Of a DNA stretch of 64,000 nucleotides, positions 33,841 through 46,406 are shown one piece after another. The notes below the pieces were generated by a model, which ran no database searches, had not been told where the DNA came from, and saw only the letters and a list, made by a program, of their open reading frames with translations. The position numbers and the translations under genes were made by a program. Position 1 is the first letter of the stretch. Each line of letters begins with the position of its first letter. This DNA is from Haberlea rhodopensis (taxonomy: Eukaryota > Streptophyta > Magnoliopsida > Lamiales > Gesneriaceae). The stretch is from NCBI GenBank assembly GCA_907163345.1, contig CAJQUN010000024.1:3658001-3722000 (forward strand), read 5' to 3'.

Positions 33841-35437
33841 ATCTTGATAATCGGGTATATGTCCTCCAGGGAATCACACATTCACACCTGCTGGCCGATC
33901 ATCAAAGAAAAAATTGATGTAGCACAATAATGACAATGTAAATCATATCAGAAACAGAAACTACAAGCTTTTGTGCAATAAAATATACCAAAAAATACAA
34001 GTAGGTGTGCAAATGAAGGGTTGATTCGATGAAATAACCATTCAAGGTTGACCTCTCCAAGAAACATGCAAAGCCATTCCTCGCTGGATCCCACGATATA
34101 CACTGGTACAGTGAAGCACTCAATCAAGGATATGGAGTTGAATATGAGATGTTATGGAATGAAATTGTAGAGAGGCGATAAGACCATGAAAGGCGACAAA
34201 ACTGAATTATTTCAGGTTGTATGCAAAATTCAATACCTTCATTGAAAAAGTATTAATGGGTAAAATAAATATTAACGGGAAATTTGTAATAATTATGCAG
34301 CTATATTTTGGTTTCGGAAACGTAATGCAATCTTAGTGTGCTGAAATGGCATCCACAAGGAAAATTTGATGAACAAAGCAAGGTATATCTTAATTAATGA
34401 AACCCACATCACCTATAGTGAGTACTGAACTGCTCTAAGGTTGTGTTTGCGGAGATCTTGAGCTTGATCGGCTTTCGCAGTGGGGCCGATAGTGGGGGCC
34501 AGAGCTGGTCGTTGGTGGGGTTGAAGAGGCAAGATGTTGGTTTGGTGGGTAGGGGTTTGTGGGCTTGCGACTGTATCACTCCGGGGCATCGGAATTTGTC
34601 GTAACGGGCTTCATGTAGGGGAGGAGTCCGGAGGGTTTGTGGGCATCAGAATGGGGCTTCTGGGAGACGGTGCGAGATAGCATTTTGTCGGCGTGTTTAG
34701 GAGCGGTAGATTTTGACGGAGGAGGGCTCGGGTACGGTAAGTCTGTGTAGATTTATTGATTGGCCGTCTACCTGTGAACAATTAGCGTAATAGGGACTGG
34801 GAAATAAGGAAGGGAGCAGAGCAAAAGGGTCAATAAATGTATGTAATAAATTAGCTTAAACCTATAATTAAGCCATATAATTAATAAGATGTCGAACCGG
34901 CGAAATAACTTAAGAATTGAAGGAAAATTGAATGATTTTGTAGAATAAAATGCAAAATTATATTAATAACCTGTTGAAAAACTGAACGATTTTAATAATC
35001 TGAAGGATAACTGTAGATTAAAAGCCAAAATTATTTAATAACTTGTAGGAATAACTGAATGGTTTTGTAGACTAAATAAATAAGTTGTGACATTCCTTTT
35101 TTACCCAAATTTTTGTAGCTCTTTTCCACTAATGCCCATAATTCTAACCATCCATCCAAGAGATTAGAGGCAAAGTGGTAAATAAACAATGAAAAACTTT
35201 ACCCTCATGTCCACACATTTAGAGGAGTATAGATTTGAGTTCCGGAAATAAGGGCAAGTTCAAATTTGTGCAAATCTTTTGTCAACCGAGGTTCACGCAT
35301 TCCACTGCTAGTCTGCTACACTTATGGCATATTTTTATCACTGGGTTTACCTATAATTTGTATTATTTCTAGATACGTGACAAATTTCCAATCTTGCAGG
35401 AGATTGTGCGACACCAGTTACTAAATATATAGCAAGA
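33841..35437. other. Intergenic, with a GC-rich island at 34440-34790
   Basis: The island stands out from its surroundings. On the minus strand one frame is open for over 60 codons and reads FNPTNDQLWPPLSAPLRKPI, proline-rich, but without an ATG and with stops before it. I cannot assign a function; it may be a gene relic. Confidence 0.3.
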
Positions 35438-35444
35438 TATAAAA
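35438..35444 (+). promoter_or_regulatory. TATA box candidate
   Basis: TATAAAA (in ATATAAAAGG) lies 218 bases before the ATG of the unrecognised gene at 35656. A start of transcription near 35470 would fit. Confidence 0.45.
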
Positions 35445-35554
35445 GGATACTACTAGCTGTGACTGGAATACTTGAACAACTTCTTAGTTCTTATCTTGTG
35501 ATCAACAAACCCAAATCACGCCAAAAGCACCTCACAACTTAATTACCTTATTGA

Positions 35555-35578
35555 ATGAAACAGCATATTCTACTATAA
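35555..35578 (+). other. Upstream ORF of 7 codons
   Basis: The first ATG after the TATA candidate begins a 7-codon ORF ending TAA, 77 bases before the main start. It is out of frame with the main ORF. It may lower translation of the main frame; inference. Confidence 0.35.
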
Positions 35579-35655
35579 ATGGTACACTACCATTCAGTTT
35601 CCAACTCCAAGCAGATTTATTCACTGATATCCCTCTTCATAAAATACAACAAATC

Positions 35656-36186
35656 ATGAACAGAAAAATGATCAATCCGGCAATAATTTTCCCAACACCT
35701 TTACTTGTCACCCTCACAATTTCTCTGGCCTCAGCCACCAAGCAGGCCATACACCCTTACAACGCGAAAGAAATATATCGCCAGAAGCTGGCAGTGCGTG
35801 ACACAATCACCCTAAGCATTCGGGAGCTCCAAGAAATAAGAAAATTTGTAAACTTAATTCCCCGACTCAAAAACGTGAAGATGCTCAACCCCCTAACTTT
35901 GAACCTTCTATTCAACGTAGATGGCCTGGTTTTCGAGATGGGAGACTTGAAATCCACGCTGCACAGGATGCGGCACCTGAGGGGTGACCGCCTGATGTTC
36001 GATGCCTACACACTGAGAAGAAAGATGGCTCACTTTGTTAGCTTGGGGAAGATTTGCAGCAACTCACTTGTAAATAACGTGGATCACATTGTGTTGTCGA
36101 TGCTTAATAGAAAGATCGAGGATCTTGCTACGGCTGTTGAATATGCTGTGTCCCATGTTTTTGAGCTCGAAACAGGACATTTTTGA
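35656..36186 (+). CDS. Unrecognised, probably secreted protein, 176 aa
   Basis: The open frame extends upstream to 35551 but without ATG; the first in-frame ATG is 35656 and gives MNRKMINPAIIFPTPLLVTL, a basic start followed by a hydrophobic stretch ending in an AXA-type site (SLASATKQ), i.e. a likely signal peptide. The mature part is helix-rich and basic (ITLSIRELQEIRKFVNLIPR; HRMRHLRGDRLMFDAYTLRR) with a single Cys. It lacks the four Cys of pectinesterase/invertase inhibitors, which it otherwise resembles in size. I do not recognise a family. A TATA box and 5' leader are plausible, and there are no introns. It could be a lineage-specific gene. Confidence 0.55.
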   Translation: MNRKMINPAIIFPTPLLVTLTISLASATKQAIHPYNAKEIYRQKLAVRDTITLSIRELQEIRKFVNLIPRLKNVKMLNPLTLNLLFNVDGLVFEMGDLKSTLHRMRHLRGDRLMFDAYTLRRKMAHFVSLGKICSNSLVNNVDHIVLSMLNRKIEDLATAVEYAVSHVFELETGHF

Positions 36187-36526
36187 AGCTAAACAATAGG
36201 CTCGAAAATATGTAACTTCTTGTTATATTTTATGTATGTTCTTAGCAATAAGCCCTTGATAGATGCATCTGTTAGACACGTTAGTGCATACGAAGTATGT
36301 TTTGAGAGCCAATGGGACTACCCTAGTAACTAATCCAGACCATTTACCAAAGTTTGTCAACGACTGACTAAATTTGCTAAATAATTCATAAGTAGCCCCA
36401 GTCATAAATAAAACATATAATGAGACTTCATTAAAAGTTATCCTAAATCATGCAAATATTACAAAGAAGTAACAATAAAATCTAACCCCAAAAAAGGCTT
36501 TAAGTGTCCATGAATAAACAATTTTC

Positions 36527-36757
36527 TCAAGTGTCAGCTTCTATTCTAGGCTCAAAAGAGAAGGCACACACAAACTCTCGGGTTTTATCATCATCTGTGT
36601 GGCAGTATGGCAATTCAATCCATTCATTTCCAACCAAATTGTACATAACATAACCATATATTTCTGCAGAATTCATGCAAACTAACATCTTATCCCGAGA
36701 TCCATTGCAATTTATATCCACTTTCTTGCCATAGTATTTATTAGTATTACCGTGCAC
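36527..36757 (-). pseudogene. F-box/kelch-like C-terminal fragment
   Basis: The frame ends with NEWIELPYCHTDDDKTREFV then CAFSFEPRIEA and a stop, which resembles the end of plant F-box proteins (a WxELP turn followed by a FEPR-type tail). The upstream side gives no F-box and the sequence loses similarity by about 36757. It is best read as a truncated gene piece; similarity is moderate and judged by eye. Confidence 0.35.
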
Positions 36758-37370
36758 GAGTTGCGTGCTTGTACAATTGGTGTTTTTGTTAAATTGGCGG
36801 ACCTGTACAATAAGTTTTTTGTAATTTTTTTTTTGATATTAATCTATTTTTATTAAATATGGTAATATTGTCATTGTCAGCATTGCCAGAGTCAGTATGA
36901 TAATTGGACGTTGATTGTAAAATAGGAGAACACGCTCGGCGGTGGACATTGGTAAGGGTGTATTTATCAGTATTGTAAGGGATATATTAGATGGACATTG
37001 GTTTCAAGCTGGCCGGACCAAATGTCGGTACGTGACCCTTCATAATTCTGATCTCGTAGAGCCTTACTTGACTAGATAAGATGTTACCTTCTCGACTGAG
37101 TCTGGTTATCGTTTTGTTTTTTTAAAAATAATTATTGGGGGTACTCAAACTAACCCTTAAAATATGGTTTTCCTCGTTCCTGATACATTTTTCTAGCAAG
37201 AACATTTAGTGGGGAACTCGAGAGATTTAGGCCATAATTTATGTGAACAGTTGAAGAATTTTGACCGGTTTCCTTCAAGACGGAAATCTAATGGCCGCTT
37301 TGGATCAATGAACGCTTTTTGACACAACATCGTATTTTCCCTTTGGACAACGCTGTTAGCAGATCTTCTT
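36758..37370. other. Intergenic region between F-box fragment and formin 3' end
   Basis: No coding content recognised. Near 37365 the formin 3' UTR may begin. Confidence 0.4.
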
Positions 37371-37727
37371 GAACAAAACTACAATCTACATTACAAAAAC
37401 AATACATAAAACAAAGGGAACCACTTTACTGTCATGTAACATATACATCAGCAGATGCCTTGTGAAAAAAACCAAGATTCGCGTAGAAAAAAGCATGTTG
37501 GGAGGGCTCGATTTGCGGTCTGCACTGTTCTTTCTTGAAGGCATCTACAGTCCTTGGAGAAAAATTCTATAAAATGGCGCTTTGCTAAAATACACGACTT
37601 GAATGAGATTGTTGTGCTATGATAAGAAAACTTTCCAATCTACCAAAAGAGCTTCTGGTATGATTCGAAGGGGCACCATGCGAGACTTTGTATTCACTGC
37701 TGAGAGATAAGTGTCAAGTGTTCAGAT
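37370..37727 (-). other. Probable 3' UTR of the formin gene
   Basis: Follows the formin stop codon with no competing gene. The exact poly-A site cannot be fixed; A/T-rich signals lie near 37380-37410 on the minus strand. The plus-strand ORFs at 37369-37572 and 37688-37996 are shadows. Confidence 0.4.
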
Positions 37728-40700
37728 TCATGGTTTCAGACTTGGTTTCGGAAAGGAATTTGATTTTGCCTTATCGTTGTCCGCTTCTTTCAGGGATTTC
37801 TTCTTTTCGTATTCCAGTTGCTTGCAGTTTTCGTCATGAGCACGTACAAACATCCTCACAAAATTTAGCAAAGTCGAGACAACTGCATGAACAAAAGTGC
37901 AAAATCATATGTTTGATTAAGGAAATTATATCTATGCGAGGACAAGAAAGTAACTATCAGTTAATGTGTAACAACAAATTGGAAATGTCATTTTAATTGA
38001 AACAAAAATCAAAAGGACATGAAAATATCATTTACCAGCCGAGTCAAACATTAATTTTAAAAATAATAAAAAAAAAAATTCCTTAGATTTACACAATAGA
38101 AAATATGGTTTTTTAATAAAACAACAAAGATCCATCACCCTAAAGCAATATCAAGACATCTTATTCTTGGAATTACAATGATAATGTGGAAGAAGAAACA
38201 ATATTCCAGTGGTACTATGGTATTACCTTGTTCAAATGGGCAACGGGCCGGATCTTCCCCAAAATAAAAGGCCAGTGCATCCGCATTCTTCCCCTTGATA
38301 ACGCTAAAATTCATTAGTTATTAATGATTCTTATAATGGAAGAAACAACCGAAAATAATTAACTGGATAGTTTACCACTCCTGAGTAAAGTGAAGCCAGA
38401 GATCTGACTTCAGCTTCAGCAAATTCAAGAAAGTCCTTTAGTGTCTAAACATTGATTACAGAAATTTGGTTAACTCGAGAAAATAATTTACAAGAAAAAC
38501 CATGAATATATCTATATGTTAAGTACCTTGCAAAATTTCTTTGAAACAAGGCCGTCATTTTCAGAAGCACTCAGTTCTTGTGCAACTTTTTCGAGCCCTT
38601 TGCTGATAGCTTGCGTTTCCTCTGCCAAATACTTTAACTGAATCTGTTTCAAACAGATTGCTGACTACGTAAATATCAAAAGATTCTAGCAACATTAAAC
38701 ATTTATGAAAAGAATGCACACCTTTGTAGCTGCTTCTAAACTCACTAGATCTTTCCGAAAATCTATTACTTCTGGCAACTTTTCAGCAAGCACCTACAGG
38801 TTGATACAAGTTATGAAGCAGGAATGTTAAGTTAATTAAAATTTGGTTAGGATTATATGAACAAAATATTATACTCAAGACATTTGTCACTATAAAACCA
38901 GTAAGAAAACTCAAAGCAAAAGTTAAGCACCAGAACGCGAATAAAATTTATACCTTACAGAGATAGTGCATCAGGGTCAGCTTCTTGTTTATTGAGCGTG
39001 TTTCAGTAAGTTTTAAAAGACTATCGAGGCGAAATCCAACAGCAGAACCTGTATGAATTATTCCATTTAATGTTATCAGGATGAATTGGCAAAGAACCAC
39101 TTCACAAAATAAAAGGAATTAGTTAAAAGTAAAACATAAAAGAAAAAACGGCATTAAAAGATTTTTCATTGGCAAAACGAATTCCGTTGCAATAATTTTA
39201 AAATAACTAAATAAAAACTTTCTACTCACCCCTTGCAGTTCCATGATTTAAAGCATTTCCCAGTGAAAGGATAGTTTGCATGATTCTTTTCAGTTTCACA
39301 GAAATTCTAACCTGATAAAAACCATCTTTAGGGGGCCTACTGCTTACACAAGCCAAAAGGAATAGAGGGACAAAGTTACTCACCTCTCCAGACGCTGAGT
39401 TCACAATATTCAAACTATTTCTCAAATCTGAAACCTATGTATGAGTGTAAAAGGAAATATAAGTTCCATAAGAAAATTTACATATTTCAATTGGTCACAA
39501 TAACAGGACATATTTCGTAATAACGGTAAAGGAGAAGATACAGATTGTATGTAAGGAACTGCAATTTTTCTGACCTGTGAACAAAATTGAATTTTAAATG
39601 AGAAGACTCTTAGCTTGGATTCTACACGAGGAACTTTCATCAGCTCCAAGAAAAACTGGAGGTAGATGACCATGTCAGAAAGCATTGGTTGATGAAAGAA
39701 AGGCACTGGATACAACACAAACTAATGAAATGAGCGAAAGAAAAGAAAATTCATGCCCACCTGTTCACACTTTCCAAGGTTCTCCTGGTTTCCATTGTAG
39801 TTCTGAAAGAAGGAGAGAGATATGGTTACAACTTACAAGATCCCTAGGAAGATTGTAATACCACTGTCCCACATTGGTTGTGGATGAAAATTAAAAGTGG
39901 TTTATAAAGGCTTACAATGGACTATTATAGCAACTTGGGTTAACCATTTTCGTAGAGCAAGGACGGATACGAAGTAGTTGCTATAAGAGTCCATTGTGCA
40001 GTCGCGCTTATGCGGGCCTGGGACCGGGGCATGACAGAATGGTATCAGAGCCGGTTACCGGCAGGCAACACCGGGAGATAAGTGCTATGCAGGGCAAATT
40101 GCTACGTGCGTGGGAGCCACCTCTTGAACCTAAAAGGGCAAAGTGCTACATGACGGGTCTTGAACCTGGGGGGCAAAGTGCCACGTGCGTGTGAGCCACT
40201 TCTTGAACCTGCGGGGCAAAGTGCTACATGACGGGAGCCACCTCTTGAACCTGTAGGAGCCACCTCTAGATTCCCGGTGCCGGTGGATCGATGAGTTAGG
40301 TCGCGACGAGGACGTCGCGTTCTAAAGGAGGGGTGATTGTAATACCCTTGTCCACATTGATTGTGGATGAAAATTTAAAGTGGTTTATAAAGGCTTACAA
40401 TGGACTATTATAGCAACTTGGGTTAACCATTTTCGTAGAGCGAGGACGGATACGAAGTAGTTGCTATAAGAACCCATTGTGCAGTCGCGCTTGCGCGGGC
40501 TTGGGCCCGGGGCGTGATATGTAACAATCCAAATCTTAAAAGTTTGGGAACAAGGTGATACCTTAAGAAGTTCTATTTCTTCTTTGGTTGGACAAAACTT
40601 TATGAGGTTATCAACCTGATCAATGTCCAGTGCTGAATCATCTAAAGCAAGGACCGAATTCTGTCCAAGAAAATGACAGAGCAACATGCAAGGCCATTAA

Positions 40701-43700
40701 TATGATCATTATCACATGAAAAATCTTCTTTTGCACCAAATCCATTATGCTGCCCATATGTTAATCTTGTTCAAAGTAAACTTTCCCTACTGCCCATGAA
40801 CATTGTTGGCACTACCATTTAAGAAAACACAGCAGTTTCATGCGAACACGATCACTAACGGCTCGATGTACTAAAATTTCCAGTATTAAACTGCACATTT
40901 AGAGCTTAGCCTACCATTAAATCGGACAATGGAACTTTGACTTTTGTCAGCATGATTTCACAATTGTATGCCCTTCGTAGCTCAATCTGGAAGAAAACAG
41001 ACGTTTTAGAAAATAGAATGACAAAAAAACTACAGCTTATCGCAAAAGGGGAAAAAAATTCAAGAAATTGCATCAATTTAAGAGGGCCAACGAAATAAAT
41101 ACTGCGAAGAAATATAAACAAAGCAGAAAAGAAACCAAATGAATAAAGTCCAAAATTATTCACTTTACCAGATGGACTTTCTCACACTTGAGACCTGAGG
41201 TACATCCCTTTGTTTTTCCACTGGCACCTCCAAGATCTGAATTTGGAACAGTGGCTGAGAAAAGAATCTCAAGCTCGGACATGTCTAATTCAAGCGCTCT
41301 AACATGGATGATACAAGAGAAGACTACAAAGTCACCAAGTGCACTTTTTACATTGTGATATATGGGAGATTGATCAATACAATCAGAAAAGAAGTGACAA
41401 AGACTCTATAATACATACTTCGAAGCCTCCTCAGGTTTTTGAGCCTCAGCCCATAGGCTTCCATGCATAGCCCTTGTTAACTTCAACCAATGATACGGTT
41501 TCAATGGTGTCTTTTTGGCTTGAGCCTGAACTCTTGCACTCGTCCGCAATTGACACTTCCCCTTTGCACCACCCACAGGAGGTGTTGGAATGTTTCCACC
41601 ACCTATAGAAGAATGAGACTGGAAAGATGTAGTGCCAACATTTGATAATCCATTGGGAAGTGGAGCAGGGGGCGGTGGAAGAGTTCGACAATTTGTAACC
41701 AAAGCTTCCTTATGAACAACACTTGGAGAAGGTGGTGATGGTGAAGCTGAAAATCTACCAGTAGAAACAGTGGCGGACCCTGAACATGGAGGCAGAGGGG
41801 GTGTAGGTTGGGTGGTAGAAACTACTAATAACTTCTCTTGATCAAGCGAAGAATTTTGATGAGAGGTTGAGGAAGCATCAGCAGGTAATGGAGCTGTTAG
41901 AGGAGTGCTTATAGATAGGTTATGAATTGTTGGGCCATTCGAGGAAGGCAATGCTGGAGGAGGAGGTGGGGAAGCTAATGACAAGTCCATACTAGAGGGG
42001 AGTGAAGCTGTTTCTAAGAGAGGAAAGGGAGGAGGAGCAACTGGTGGCAAGATCCTTGGAGGGGGAGATGCAGTTGTTGCTGAGGGAGGGGGAGGAGGCA
42101 TAGGAAATGATAATAGAGATGGTGATTTAGCTTTTCCTAAGAAAGGTGGCAGAGGAGGAGGAGGTGGCGCAGAAGCTGAAGATGTATTCTGACGAGACGG
42201 AAGTGCCTTTTCTACTGAGGACTGGTGCAGAGGGGGAGTTGATGATTGGTTTCCGGAATAAGAATCGGATCCTTTTGTCGAAGAATGTGGAAGATTGGTG
42301 GGAAAAGGAACCTGTGATTGGTCGATACAGGAAGTAGAAACCATCTCCGAGAAGCAAGATGGAGGAGAAACTGGCGATGGAGAAAATGATTTTCCATTGG
42401 AAGTCAAAGATGTAGTGAAGGCAGTACAAGGTGGGGGAGGTCGTGGTGGATGAGGCATTGGCAACTGTGATCTAGTGTGACCTGAAATTTTAGACTCAAG
42501 GCAAAAGTCAATGTTTGGCAGTACTGGAACACATAAGTAAGATTTGGATTGAAATGGTGGTGGTGAGGCCGGAGATGTTGGTGTTGATGCAAGTGATTGC
42601 ACTGGCGGACACTCTAATTGAATAAGTGTTGATGATGCTGGTAGGCTAGACGGAATACCTGACAATTTTGAGTGATGCATTTGACAAGTAGCAGGTAATG
42701 AAGGTGAAGATAAAGGTGGAGGCGGAACTGCCTGCTCTTCTAAGGATAGTAGTGATGGTGACCATGGCACTGACGGCTGGAATAAGGACGGTGGTGGATG
42801 TAGTGATCTTTTTGATCGAAAAAGTGGAGGTGGTGGTGGTGGTGGTGGTGGAGGAGGAGGAAGAAGAAGAGGACTAGAAGCTTCTCTTGTTTCGGAGTTA
42901 CTAGAATGCGTTCCTAAGGTAGTTTGTTTTAGAGCTGAGGTTTTGGAAGAATAAGCACCTTCTTCTTTATTGAAGTCTGCATGATCATGAAGGAGTGCTG
43001 TAATCCCAAGTGCGGAAGGTGCACCATGGTATCTTGAGATGGCTATAGGAGAACATTGAAAAGAATTAGAGTATAAAGCTGGACTTGGCACTGACGTTGG
43101 AGAAATTCGCTGTGATACTACTTTACATCGAGCAGACCTTTGAACAACCACCTGCGGTTCTCTTGTCTCAACCTTATTTGTTGTTAAACTCTTATGAAGG
43201 GATGATTTTGAAACGGCCGAATGTGTTTCACTTATTGCTGTTTGTCTAGAAATCATGGTTTCGTTTTGAAATGCTTCCGATTTTGGAGTCTCTATAGCGA
43301 CCATTGAAGGACTTTCTTTGAGAAATTCACTATCTTCATAATCATAGGGAGAATCACTTGAGAAATTATCCTTCCGAACCCTTCGAATAAAGCCAGATTT
43401 CAATTTCTCTACATCAAATTCATTAAAGCCACTCCCCAACTTTTTATCTATGTCATTTTGGAAAAAGACCCTCCCTATCTGTTCATCTATCACATTTTGA
43501 TGTAGACCATTCTGCTTGTTTTCTTTCCAAGCACTTGGGGAAGAAGTATTTTCCATTGTTTCCTGCAGAGAGGCTGTCATTTGTTGGAGCGCGTTAAGTG
43601 TAAAATCTTTATTAGAAACAAGCCAATCTGAATTATTAAACACATCTTGAACTTCGATAAATGCTTTGGCAGGAAGACATTCATACGCAATACCAGGAAA

Positions 43701-45509
43701 ATCAAGCCCATCAAATGAAGAGGAATTCATCTCTGAGAAAAGTACCTAAAATCCAACCACAAGAAAATTTCAAAGCTAAAAATATACTCAAATTGCTGCA
43801 GCAGATCATACTCAAACAAAGTGGTGATGCTTACCTCTGCTCTGAAGTCGTCAGCAAATCGATCCTTTACATTCCACAGTATATCAATTTCGTCACGGGT
43901 AAGAATCAATGTGCTTGATCTTATGAATGCCGTATTGAACATCACCCGAAACATCATGTTTTCAAGTTTTAGATTATCATCCAACGTGATACACTCAATC
44001 ACAACATCACCTTGTACATGGCAGTGGATATCAATTTTAACAGTCCCACAACCTGCCTGTGACATACTTTGAATCAATTTAAAGAAGAAAAAAAGAAAGA
44101 AAAATTCTTGTTTGGACGAAGAGGGGTGAAGTAATATTATCGTATAAATCACTATCTTCATTTTTGATTGAGCAACCCACCAAATTGTCATTTAATTTTG
44201 CAGAGTTAATACCAAAAGTGGGCTGCTGGATCATCATTTTAGGTAGGAATGGAGGAATTTTCTAAGTGCGTGCAAAGCTTGAAAGGGAAAGTGTAAGTAC
44301 AAGCAGGTGTAAAGGGCAAAGACTGAGGAGGGTAGATCACTCCCCTTGAGACGAAGAAATTTCATACATAAGTTATCAAGAACAAACAACCTCAATCGCT
44401 TCTTTCCCAAATTCTAGGATCAAACTGTGATTATATGTCAGAAAAGCGAGGCTGAATTGAATTCTACCTGGTTCAAATGCCGTACTGCTTTGCTTGTTTG
44501 GGGCATAGAGAAGAGCACCTTTGTTGTCCGATCAATGACCATCAAAGGATCCTGCCCGTATATCCTAAAGATGGGATGATGAGACCCCTCTCTGTCCATA
44601 TTAGGAATGTAGCTAAGAATGATACAGTCCAACATGAGTGCCCTATCCAAGGGAGGCCATTGGGACCCCGTGTTCCTTCTCGAGACATATTGTAGGTACC
44701 TCAACTGTGAGGGTAGTGGATTTACAGGGGACAAGTGTAAAATTTCTTGAGGTGCTTGCAGTTGCTTGTATATCATGTGTAACATTTTCCTTTCGTCCGT
44801 GTATTGCTTCCTATAAACCAAGAGGATGGCGACCATGAAAGCAAGAACGGGTAAAGCATCCATCTGACAATGCATCAAAAGTAGATTCCTCTGCCCAAGG
44901 GAGAGCCAACTTTCACTTGATCTCAAAAAGTGGTGGATCATTTCCACAGTGAGCAACGGACAATTTTCATACTGTCGAGGATAGTCTATCACGGTTATAT
45001 TGTACTTGGCAAATAAATTAGAAATCTGGCTTTGTCGATCTCCCTCTCCAAAGTTAAAAACCATGATCGAAGCCTCAGAGAGGTTTGTGCAGAGCTGATC
45101 CACTATACGGCCAATATAGACGTTGTACTCGTCATTCTCCAAGACATCGGTGGTAAAGCAGCAATCAAAAACTACACAATCATAGGACAACTTTATCATC
45201 ACTTATCTTCTGAAAATAGACATCATTAAAGACATAATTGATAGTTACAGTTTCCTTCAGTTCCTTCCGTCCCATTGTTGACAACAAATTCGACATAAAA
45301 ACAAGTTGTCACTCATATATAAGTTCAGATTTCTCACCCTCCATCCAGTAACTCTATCAGGAGGCATATTCAATCTAGGTTGAGCAATCACCTAGTTTTA
45401 GAAAGTTCATTTAATTAATTTTTTTCATCAAAATCATTCTAACATTTAGCTTGATTGAGCATTATGGAGGAAAATTTAAAATTTTGAATCCTAAATCCAT
45501 CCTGACCAC

Positions 45510-45569
<60 letters not shown>

Positions 45570-45857
45570 CTTGATACATTTTTCTTCTTTAAAAAGAGAA
45601 TAAACTTCAGTTCATTCAACATCTCTTTACCAGATTTTTTCAATAACATTAATCTAAATCATCATAACACAAAACAATGTAGCACATAGAAACATTTAAA
45701 ATGTAGCCATATTTTGACTTAAACTATTTAATTTCAAACTTATAAAGAAATAAACTTGATCAAAGTAAGCATTTTAAAACGCACCAAAAACCCTTTCACA
45801 GATCTCCAAAAGCCCTTCCGCCGGCTTCCGGTAGAAAATTTTGCGGAAAAGAGCCAT
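37728..45857 (-). CDS. Class II formin (PTEN-like/C2, FH1, FH2), 1485 aa
   Basis: Seventeen coding exons (minus strand): 45857-45785, 45171-44468, 44056-43835, 43745-41419, 41298-41169, 40986-40915, 40660-40562, 39802-39761, 39655-39575, 39434-39384, 39311-39230, 39048-38954, 38793-38722, 38643-38527, 38444-38376, 38293-38227, 37882-37728. All phases agree. The N-terminus MALFRKIFYRKPAEGLLEIC leads into a PTEN-like domain (to about 200) and a C2 domain (DIHCHVQGDVVIECI); FH1 has many poly-Pro runs (up to 12) within residues 334-1080; FH2 starts near TPLKPYHWLKLTRAM and includes DQVDNLIKFCPTKEEIELL and FYFGEDPARCPFEQ. Class II formins nucleate and bundle actin and can link it to microtubules or membranes. 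The phosphatase loop reads HCQMDALP (125-132), lacking the catalytic Arg. Closest to the FH13/18/20 group. Confidence 0.92.
39854..40519. mobile_element. TRIM (miniature LTR retrotransposon), 666 bp
   Basis: Two direct LTRs of about 183 bp (39854-40036 and 40338-40519) start TGTAATACC and end GGGGCATGACA / GGGGCGTGATA. Three bases after the first LTR is TGGTATCAGAGCC (40040-40052), the standard primer binding site for initiator Met-tRNA. AAAGGAGGGGTGAT before the second LTR is a polypurine tract. The about 300-bp interior has no ORF of meaning, only short internal repeats (CCACCTCTTGAACCT). This is the structure of a TRIM. It sits in a formin intron (between exons 40660-40562 and 39802-39761). 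No target duplication is evident. Confidence 0.9.
42824..42862. repeat. Poly-proline coding trinucleotide repeat in formin FH1
   Basis: GGT/GGA repeats on the plus strand encode a run of 12 prolines of the formin on the minus strand. Such runs bind profilin-actin. Confidence 0.8.
45514..45568. repeat. (TA)n microsatellite in formin intron 1
   Basis: About 27 TA units in the intron between the first two formin coding exons; length is likely to vary among individuals. Confidence 0.92.
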
Positions 45858-46406
45858 TCAATCACCAAGATCTGGAGAGTGTTGGTGGTGACACAATCAC
45901 TACCAATAAAACCCCATAACTACTGGAAAAGCACCCATATTTACACTTGAAATCTCAAGAACCCAGAAGATAGAGTCTTGAAAACAAGGCTCAAAGGCAC
46001 CTTTATATATAATGTAATACATTCACATACCAAATGGAGCATTATTCTTTACATTCAAGAAAGTGAAATCAGAACAACAGTGCTGTGGGTATTGCTGGGG
46101 CAGCAAGGAACACTTAAAATCTTTTCCATATGGAGCATTTCTTCACATTCACACTTACTCTGCTTCTGTTGTTTGTTCTGTGTGAACTGTGAGTCTCAAG
46201 AGTCGAGACTAAACTTAGCTTTCAATGGGAGGAAACAAAAGACAAAGCAAACGTGTGTGCCAGGGGAATAATGGCCATGGGATTCTTTTTTATTTATTTA
46301 TTATTATTATTACTCAAGATTCAGGATTTTGATTTTTTTTTATCATGATTATTCAGTTGTATGAAGACAACATAGGATCTGGATTGTCAATTTGTCATTA
46401 TCTGGG
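45858..46406. promoter_or_regulatory. Formin 5' leader and promoter region
   Basis: Upstream of the formin ATG on the minus strand. TTATATATAAAG at 46000-46011 is a TATA-like site about 145 bases before the ATG. Nothing coding is seen. Confidence 0.35.

Noticed and set aside
35551..35655. Extended N-terminus of the unrecognised secreted protein
   Set aside because: The extension starts with TTG, not ATG; the first in-frame ATG at 35656 gives a good signal peptide.
39854..40519. Cassandra-type TRIM with 5S rRNA in its LTRs
   Set aside because: The LTRs lack the conserved 5S internal promoter text, so only a general TRIM call is made.
42127..42592. Antisense and alternate-frame ORFs in the formin FH1 exon
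   Set aside because: The Pro-rich coding bias leaves other frames open; the formin frame is supported by domains and splicing.
45172..45202. Formin start at GTG/ATG near 45200
   Set aside because: A 73-nt upstream exon at 45857-45785 gives the family N-terminus and joins in frame at 45171.
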